Shown piece after piece: positions 52,915 to 64,000 of a stretch of 64,000 bases of DNA. The stretch lies in assembly GCF_027596085.1 (NCBI RefSeq), contig NC_072458.1, positions 289,001 through 353,000 on the forward strand, written 5' to 3'. Made by a program: the position numbers and the translations under genes. Numbering within the stretch: position 1 is the first letter of the stretch; each line of letters begins with the position of its first letter. Source of the stretch: Anoplopoma fimbria (Eukaryota > Chordata > Actinopteri > Perciformes > Anoplopomatidae). The notes beneath the pieces are model-generated. The model was not told the DNA's origin. It made no database searches and saw only the letters and a list, made by a program, of their open reading frames with translations.

Positions 52915-53060
52915 TGAAGCTCCGGAGGCCCTTTCAGACAGAGCGATTGGATCTGAATCACAACTCAATGTGGAAACTATTGATGCATATTAGTACCAGG
53001 TGTAGATGTTACTAGGTTGAATTCTATTTTGATCCAGTCTGGATACAATACGCATTTTAA
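52915..53060. mobile_element. Possible miniature DNA-transposon remnant
   Basis: GCATATTAGTACCAGGTG (52985-53002) and GATCCAGTCTGGATACAATA (53031-53050) resemble parts of a common fish MITE whose consensus contains ACACCTGGTxxTAATATGC on the other strand. No terminal inverted repeats were identified. Weak call. Confidence 0.28.
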
Positions 53061-54738
53061 CTCAAGGTTTAAATTTGGTCAAAGAGTACAAGACGTAGAA
53101 ATACTGTGTTGATCAGTGTTATAGAGTTTGCGCTAGAGAATATATCGGGGTTCGCTTTCCTTCATACTTCACCTCATGCTTTACTTCCCATTCGAGCATG
53201 TATTTTATTGCAAGGATATTGTAGAAAATAAAATAAAATATGTTTTCAGTAACTAATTTACTCACATGGTCAATATCAACACTTTGCACCATGTCTTATA
53301 TGTTAATAATAAAAATAAAAAATGACATTCTAATTATGATATCTGCTGAAGCTTTGCTAAGCTAAGCTAGCAGTTCAAACCAGTAGCATAAGCCCAATTA
53401 TTTAAGAAAAAAATATGAAAGAGAAATTTTGAAGATATCCATTTTTACTTCATTTTAATATAAGAAAGAATCTTTCCCTAATGTAACTTTAAATCCAGGC
53501 TGAATGTGACTAAAATACCATCTGAAATACCATCTGCAACACATACATATATTCTTTTTACATAAAACAGCGACTGAATATATAGATCCCATCTGATTCC
53601 GGCCAGAGGAGGGCGACTTCTGGCACTGAGTCAAGACTCACATAGCTTCAGGTCTTCCCACGCCAGGTCCTGACCTGCTGTCCCCCTCTCTGCCCCTCTC
53701 CGTTAAATAATGCATGCAGACTGGCAACCTCCCCGACTCCTCCTGACAGCCACGCCGCTCTATCTACCAATCACTCGTACTTACACTCTACATGGTGAGT
53801 GAAGGTCAATCTATATGGCAGCAGACATGTAAATGTGTAGATATATGGTGTCGCTGGGGATAAAGGTGGTGTAAGAGATACAGACCTTTCGCTGAAGAAG
53901 ACAGATTCAGACAGCTATAGTGCTTTGAATAAAGTGTAGGTGTGTAGTACAGTATGTTAGCTTAACATTCCTCACATCAGATACCATTGAATTATCAGAA
54001 GTGCAAGTTTCAGACAGACAGAGCACCATTTTTAATAAAAGCTGTCAGCTAACAAAGGAAGTTAAGGTTCAGACGGTCTTTATACGCCGTCCCTCACTTA
54101 CGTACATTTTCTCTCTGCCTGTCTCATTCTCCACATCTCTCTGTAATTGGTGAAAACAGTGTGAATCGAGGTGATAACAACGTGGATAGCTCTCACACAC
54201 AAAGAAGCTGTCGGACCTGAACAAGGCACCAATGCTTTTACATGCTTTATCTTACATATTACAATAACCATGTAGCTGAACATAGGCCCTACTTCCATTT
54301 CATTTTGAAAGGATGTTGAAACATGCCTGCTCTGCAACTTTGACAGATTGCGTATATGTAGAACACACCTACTTAACAGTATGGGACTTGATCCCCCATG
54401 GGAATCCTTTGTACAAGGATTTCTATAGAAAGGCTACTTTCACATTTTTAATCTATCAAAGTGCTTTAATATTGCTTAGCAGATTGCACACCCAATAACA
54501 TCCTTAATTCCCAATTACCTATTTTAGATTGGAGTACATCATTTTTCCAAACTTGGGTTTTGAAAGTCACCCAGCATGAAATCTACACATTTTTTGGCTG
54601 ATATGCAGAAAACACGGTATTTAGATCCCATATATCACTTTAGAAGTATCAGGACATAGCGGGCCAGAAGTGGCTTTTCGGGGCAGCTCATGGGATTGTC
54701 AGCCACCCTATGGAGTGTTACGACACAGGCTCATTCAT
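53061..54738. other. Non-coding stretch, no gene seen
   Basis: AT-rich unique DNA. GCTAAGCTAAGCTAGCAG at 53357-53374 may be part of an old interspersed repeat. No exon recognised. Confidence 0.58.
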
Positions 54739-54890
54739 CTTGCCCCTACTGCATTGTGGGAAGATGCGTTGAGGCGCCGGTCGGTGGGGGTGGGGGGGGG
54801 GGGGGGGGGTCAGGGGTGATGGATGCCGAGAAACTCGGGGGCTGTCAGGTAAGAGAGGCGACAATCTGGGCTTTCTGGGACGGCGTCACG
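54739..54890 (+). promoter_or_regulatory. GC/CpG-rich patch with G18 run and possible first exon
   Basis: About ten CpGs fall in roughly 140 bases, well above the surroundings. A G run of 18 (54792-54809) follows G5-T. An ATG at 54819 opens the frame MDAEKLGGCQ, which ends exactly at a strong splice donor, CAG then GTAAGAG (donor at 54849). GCATTGTGGGAA (54751-54762) upstream contains the RBPJ-type core GTGGGAA and resembles motifs of CpG-island promoters. Together these suggest a promoter with a short first exon on the plus strand. No downstream exon was found in the window and the peptide is not recognised, so this remains speculative. Confidence 0.3.
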
Positions 54891-55510
54891 GTGCATCATC
54901 AGGTATGATGGCAAGAACAGAGGGAACATGATGTGAAAGATTGTTGCTCAAGGGCGAGACACTGCAGGCTTCTTTTGTGTCTCCTCTTCACCCCTCCCTA
55001 TGAAGGAGGTGACGTCCCTCCAGGTCTACTTAACAGCCATATTCTAAAAACAGCACCTGGACACATTGCTGTCCTCCACACTTACCCGGACACACACAAT
55101 TAGATGCAGACACTTACAAACACCGACCCATATGCTTACACACACATTGACAGACTTAGCACCGGCACACAGACTGTGTCACACGCACACACAGCCTGCA
55201 GTTAGCTCCCTCCCTCTCTCTCTCTCTCCATGTGTGACCCCAGATGAAGGAGCAGCGGAGTTGTTGGCAGTTCTTCATTGACATTCAGGATAGTGTGTGC
55301 GTGTGTGTGTGGGTGAAGTATACAGACAACCCCTACACATTCACTGGTGGCCAGATTGACTTGGTATTCCTCATGGCACCACTCCTAAACCACTTACTCA
55401 CATTAGCAATGCTAATGCAGGGAGATGGATTCATCATACACACTACCTCACTAGCTTTTTCTTCCACATGCACACGCTCACATATATGTAGTGGTACTGA
55501 CCGGCATCTG
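54891..55510. other. Non-coding stretch with decayed CA repeats
   Basis: Imperfect CACA-rich DNA (55080-55200) and a CT run (55210-55230). No gene recognised. Confidence 0.6.
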
Positions 55511-55910
55511 GCATCTCAAAACGCTCTCATCCCGACTCGTCACATACTGGACGCTTTTTAGGATCCCTCGGCGTTGGTTAGGTTTTTAGAAAAACATCAT
55601 GGTTTGGATTCAAATTACCACATAAAAAACTTAAAACATGCACAGGACAGAAACAGCTGTTTTGCAAAACATTGTTGGTTTTACACGTGTCATAAAGAGC
55701 TGTCCCTTGGTTGAAAGTCATGTGTTTATTTGACCCATTCACCTCACCAATCCCTCAATTTATTATGTCATCACACTACTGGAGCTTTTCATCTGAGCGA
55801 TTAATGATGACTTTTTTTTACATTGTGGACACTTGAAGGCCCATTGGGTCTCATACAGGCGCTTAAGGATGCCTTTTGTGTCGGTATCAGACGCTGAAGC
55901 TTTTGTATTT
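55511..55910. repeat. Dispersed repeat family D, copy 1
   Basis: Bounded by related direct repeats: CACATACTGGACGCTTTTTA then GGATCCC (55541-55567), and TCATACAGGCGCTTAAGGAT then GCC (55851-55873). Between them lie GTTGGTTAGGTTTTTAG, ATCATGGTTTGG and GGTTGAAAGTCATGTGTTTA (about 55709-55728) with TTGACCCATTCACC. The last part has a second copy at 61009-61058. The layout resembles an abundant percomorph repeat containing GTTGGTTAGGTTTAGG. Its class is unknown to me. No coding. Confidence 0.6.
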
Positions 55911-57840
55911 CACACCGTGGGAATAAGAATGGGCTGGGCATCTGCCTTGTAAGGTTGTAAATGACTATGTGATAAGTCATTTCTACAGGTTAGGAAGTTA
56001 AAAGGTGGAGACAGCCAAGGGATGAGGGACGAGCCATTCAATGAACTCTAGTTTACTGATATGTTCCTCTGTCATACATCTCCCGAAGATTCTAGGAGTT
56101 GCTCTGACAGTTTGATAGATATCTACTGTAGATCAAGGGCCCACCTATGCTACTAAAACAATAACTTTGTAACAATACAATCACTGCTAAGTTGTTTTTT
56201 AAAGGTGATTGAGTGTAAAACTATTTACAGCTCCAGTCAAAGGATGAATGAAGAAGAATTAATGTTTTACTGAAGTGCTGCAGTGTGGTTGTTTACCTAC
56301 GGTCGCTGACACACTGTCGTCCATTAAATTTAAGTATTTTCAACAGCACTAAATGGGCGCATGTCATTGTAAGTAAAACAGCTTATGCAGTTTTGTGGTG
56401 CCTCGGGCATATTTCATTGTTATACCTCTGTGTGTTTTGCAGACTGCAAATACTTTGTCATGAAATGCAGCACTGCACAGTATACATTTGGACATTTCTT
56501 TTCAGTGGGAATTTTTTTTTTAAAGCAAGTGAATGGCTCAAAGTAGTTGTGTGATTGAACTTAAACAAGCCTGTTCACACAGACATACTGATACACAGAT
56601 TTCAAACATTATTTGGTTTGGATCAATAGGTGTGTAATAATGTAGCCATACTTCTAATTCTTGTTTAGGTTCCCCACTGCCCACTGTGTGACTTTACAGA
56701 CTAAATCCTAATTCTACTAGATGAATAACATTAGTTTGCTCCTATTGGAGACTTATGTTAAAACACAGTGAACCAAATGTTTTCATGTCCATAAAACCAC
56801 CCTATTACCGTTGGTGTATAAGTTAGGAATATCTTTTGTTTGCGTGGAAAAAGTTCCTCTTTGGAAAAGTTGAATCCCCCTCTTAATTTTTGAATGCAAC
56901 ACTGGTAGTCACCACTAGTACTTTTGCTCTCATCAAGTGAGCATTTTTCATGAAGCTTGGCAGATGAGCCCTCTTCGAAACAAGATGTGAAATGTCACAG
57001 GCAAACAGATGTCAGGGATGTGGAATTACCTCCGTTTCCCCATCACACAGGAGAATTTAATTTTGCACATTGCAATTCAGCTCGGATAGTGACCTCTGCT
57101 TTCAGATGCTGTGTGATTTGTCTGATTTACCAGTTTTTATCAAAACTCACAGCACAGTGGAGACTTCCTAAAGTGTATGGTATTATAATAAAGCCCAGCG
57201 GAAGTTGATCCACAAACCATCACTGTATTTCTCAGTCTCAGCGTGGCCACTTAAACCAATAATTTGACAAATTACATTACAATCTTAATAATAGAAGAAA
57301 TGTCCAAAGTCAAATACTTGAACAAATCCCGTCCCATAATCGTTTTTGGGTAATGATTTCTTCTTCCAAATTATAGTAATTTACACGGTACAGTAATGAG
57401 GTTTTATTCTCAAATTATTCCAAATTGTAAGGTTCAGCGTGTACTTTTTGAATGTCAACTGCTAAGCATCATTAAAATCATTAAAAACATGAAAAATAAG
57501 CCAAAAGACTAAAAGTAAATGGTAATTACCGAACACGTGTTCATTTGATCACAACAGGATTATTTAATGATCCTTCAACTGTTACTTCAGCCTAAATTTT
57601 AGCCTGTTTCTTAACCGTTGCCATGCCGTTTGCCTCCCGTTAACTTGCCCTCCAGGGGATTATATCAGAGACCGGCGTACGAACATGACATTCACCTCAT
57701 GCATCATGTACGACAACTCCCATGCAATATCTTATGAAAGAAATATGACAAATGTTTCTCGTTCTCTGTCATGTTCCTCTACCCCTATCCTGACATTGAA
57801 ATTGTGTATCCAGTATGTCTACCCTCATTTTCACATCCGT

Positions 57841-57842
<2 letters not shown>
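55911..57842. other. Non-coding stretch, no gene seen
   Basis: Unique AT-rich DNA. The frames at 56285-56554 and 56957-57208 have no recognised features. Confidence 0.6.

Positions 57843-57877
<35 letters not shown>
57843..57877. repeat. Poly-T run (35 bases)
   Basis: Thirty-five consecutive T. It could be the A-tail of a reverse-strand retrocopy, but the sequence to its right has no AATAAA complement nearby and no recognisable element body, so a plain homopolymer is favoured. Confidence 0.97.
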
Positions 57878-57880
<3 letters not shown>

Positions 57881-58334
57881 TTACTCCACTGCATCTTGCA
57901 GCTTTGAAATCCTGAGGTGAAAAAAGAAAAAACACCTTTGATGTTCCATTGCGAAACTTCAAAGGAATGCTGCTGTAATTGACCTTGAAATAATTAGATA
58001 GTGAATTGTTGATCCTGACATCAGTTTTTACAGTACGACGTCCCACCGGTTTAAGCAAGTTCAGAGCCGCACTGCACGACTGCAGTCACATGGACTCTTT
58101 GATGGAGGGTCAGAGAGACAAATAGTCTTTTATCTTTGCACACATGTTAACTGAAAGGCATATACATACAGTATAGACACAAAGATGTGTGCCCTCATAT
58201 AAAGAATCAGCGAAGCATTTCGGAGTTAATGTGTGTATGTGGACAGTGTGCCCGGAAAGTGCTGCTCCTATTGAAGTGGCCTCAGTGTCACTAATGAACC
58301 TTCAGGCACAGTGACAGGAATGGGGTCCAAAGAT

Positions 58335-58336
<2 letters not shown>
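57878..58336. other. Non-coding stretch, nothing recognised
   Basis: Unique-looking DNA between the T run and the GT array. Confidence 0.55.

Positions 58337-58424
<88 letters not shown>
58337..58424. repeat. (TG)n microsatellite
   Basis: About 88 bases of pure TG, followed by GC-richer DNA with decayed GTGCGTG units to about 58505. Confidence 0.98.
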
Positions 58425-60816
<2,392 letters not shown>

Positions 60817-61008
60817 GCTGTACATACCCTGTCATCTATATAACTACGTTCCCATACAACTAACCTGCATCAGCATTCACATTTTGAGAGAACCCTATTT
60901 TCTCTGGTGTGGTTAATGTTTTAAATTCAGACAAAACAAATAAACACAACAAAACTAGGTTGTTATGTTTTGACAAGAAAAATAACTTTTTAAAACAAAA
61001 AACAAACA

Positions 61009-61058
61009 CTGGTCTCCTGGGTTAAAGTCCTGTGTTTGTGCTACCCATTCCCACCCAA
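61009..61058. repeat. Dispersed repeat family D, copy 2 (partial)
   Basis: CTGGTCTCCTGGGTTAAAGT then CCTGTGTTTGTGCTACCCAT then TCCCACC follows the same order as 55699-55749 in copy 1. The flanking A-rich DNA (60970-61005) may also belong. Same orientation as copy 1. Confidence 0.5.
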
Positions 61059-61065
61059 ACCTGTG

Positions 61066-62612
61066 AAGACTATGAATAGAAACGTTTGTGATAAGTCAAA
61101 AACAAACCTAATCGTGGGAAAATAATTTCCCTCCGAATGTAATTGGCAATGCCGTTTTGTTGTATTGAGACCACGCTTTCTGCTCATGTCTTCCCAGAAA
61201 CTACTTATACTTATCATGTAGAGACAAGAACAGAAAGTGACTTCCACGTAGACTCTAGATAATTATTTATGAATAAAATATATGATTTGTTTGTCAGCCA
61301 GCATTCAAACAGACAATGCAATCCTGGGTGTTACTATTTTATGCATGCACAAGCAATCACTGAAAGCGACAGATGTCCTGTTTGTGAAAGTTAAACTCAA
61401 TGTAAACAACAAAGTTTGTTCTATATTAAGACGTGCACTGGTACTGATGTGGGTTCGGATGTCTTTGATTTGTTCCTATACACCTCCTTCTATTGTTGCT
61501 TTCTCCCTAAGGTTGACTGCCATTAGTAGAGAGCTGCAGGATGAGGTGTGGAGAGGGGTAGCAGGTATGGTTGGAGAGGGAATCTTGCATAACCATGGCT
61601 CCACACAGTATCATTATGCTGTAGGAGAAAAAAACGCCCTGTTTTTTTGTTTTTCTTTAAACCAACCACAATTGTCCAAGGTGGCGCTAAGCACGGGGTT
61701 GGGCAATGTTGCCCTTGCAGAGTAGATAGCGCAGATAGCGGAGGCAGAGGAGAATGCTGCATGAGATATATAGCCAATGGCAGGCTTATACCCACAGTCT
61801 ACATTAGGTAAATCAGATTAGAGAGTAAGGGATATAATAATGATGATGATTATGACAATTATGGTCGTGATGTTGGCCCTCCGCTTAGTCTACTTAAATA
61901 AAAGGAAAGGTCCACTAAGAGCAGAAAATATTTTGACGGAGATGAAAAGATGAGGAGGGGAAGAACACATCAAATAACAAAAGTCAAATTTATAAAAATA
62001 TAATGTTCGAGATGTCGAATTGTCTTCACAAAAGCTGTAAGGTTGAAACTTTGCCTGTTAAAATGCATTTACAGTTCTAGTGGTACACCAGATGTGTGAT
62101 TTACTATCCACAAACACAATAAAGAATCATATAATAAAAAATAATGACACAATGGAGAAATAACATAATGTGTCACAGTCCTGATGCAATGTACAGTCCA
62201 CAGGGAGAAAAATGACAACAGGAAATTGATTGTTGAATCCAATTGTATCTAATGAAGCAGATCAAACACTCAATGTGTGACAATACTAATTAAGCAGATA
62301 AAATCCACATTGTTCAGGATACAGGATAAACTCCTATTCTCTCCGATATTAGTCCGAGTGTTGGCATGCAGCACAAATAATCCTGTCACTGAGTCTGGAG
62401 AAATGAGATCTTTATACAACCAAGACACTCTAATACATCTTTTAAGTCTTAAATTGTAGTTTATCTGTGATTTTAAGGTCAAACCAGGGCACAGAAACTA
62501 GAAGTACGTAGACTGTAATAGGCTGGAGAGAGGGAAAGAGTAGAAATGGATTTTGGTGATAGAAAGGTGAGTAAGACATTTGTGTGGAAAAAAGGCAGTT
62601 GAAAAGAGGGGT

Positions 62613-62613
<1 letters not shown>
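61066..62613. other. Non-coding stretch, no gene seen
   Basis: The longest open frame of the window (147 codons, 61282-61725 forward) lies here. It has no repeated or conserved motif that I recognise, no good splice borders and unremarkable composition, so I do not call it a gene. A GATGATGAT patch lies near 61838-61850. Confidence 0.6.

Positions 62614-62702
<89 letters not shown>
62614..62702. repeat. (GT)n microsatellite
   Basis: About 89 bases of pure GT/TG, 160 bases upstream of another array in the same orientation. Confidence 0.98.
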
Positions 62703-62704
<2 letters not shown>

Positions 62705-62858
62705 CTTGTGTGTAAGTGCATGTGAAGGATGCAAGTCTACACCAAGGGGTCATGGGTGCAGAGCGCAGTGAGAGCGATCAGACCCAGACACCAGGGGGAT
62801 TAGGGTTTAACCACCTACCAGGAGAGAGCCTGCAGTGATGGATATCAGAGAGTGAGGT

Positions 62859-64000
<1,142 letters not shown>

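Noticed and set aside
61282..61725. Longest open frame in the window (147 codons, forward)
   Set aside because: No domain, no compositional signal and no supported exon borders. A frame of this length can occur by chance in 64 kb of vertebrate DNA.

Overview
The window looks like nuclear DNA from a bony fish, most likely a spiny-rayed (percomorph) teleost. The organism call is an inference from the mix of elements: long uninterrupted (CA)n/(GT)n arrays, a tRNA-derived SINE with the L2-like 3' tail common in fish, remnants of Rex1- and Rex3-type LINEs, hAT-type miniature elements and a solo LTR. I found no protein-coding gene I could recognise on either strand. The translated open frames are short, have no domain signature, and are largely low-complexity CA/GT readings or pieces of transposons. 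The window is best read as intergenic DNA or the inside of a very large intron.

Layout. 1-6800: mostly unique DNA with one long GT array (3343-3455), a short ATG frame running into a splice-donor-like site (3597-3668) and a Rex1-like 3' tail (4568-4830). 6812-7090: SINE. 7091-16600: unique DNA with pyrimidine-rich stretches, a CA array (14227-14368) and a CpG-rich patch (about 14085-14190). 16619-21890: repeat-rich block with a hAT miniature element with near-matching 8-bp target duplications, a Rex1-like RT fragment, two reverse-strand LINE fragments and an old interspersed repeat. 21891-34850: mostly unique DNA with a miniature inverted-repeat element, a Rex3-like fragment, one copy of a dispersed repeat and three CA/GT arrays. 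34855-35717: decayed Rex3-like LINE ending in GATG repeats. 36900-43000: CA/GT arrays and further dispersed-repeat copies. 46115-46215: CpG-rich, TAATTA-rich block that may be a conserved regulatory element. 47275-47892: solo LTR with a perfect 5-bp target duplication. 48735-49098: second hAT miniature element. 54739-54890: GC/CpG-rich patch with an 18-base G run and a possible short first exon. 55511-64000: more dispersed repeats, a 35-base T run and four long CA/GT arrays.

Nothing here forms an operon or a visible multi-gene system. The useful content is the transposon record, the simple-repeat load and a few non-repeat patches (46115, 54739, 14085, 3597, 36364) whose base composition or motifs differ from their surroundings. 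Family names for repeats come from recognising peptide or terminal motifs, not from a database search. Evolutionary conservation could not be tested from one sequence.
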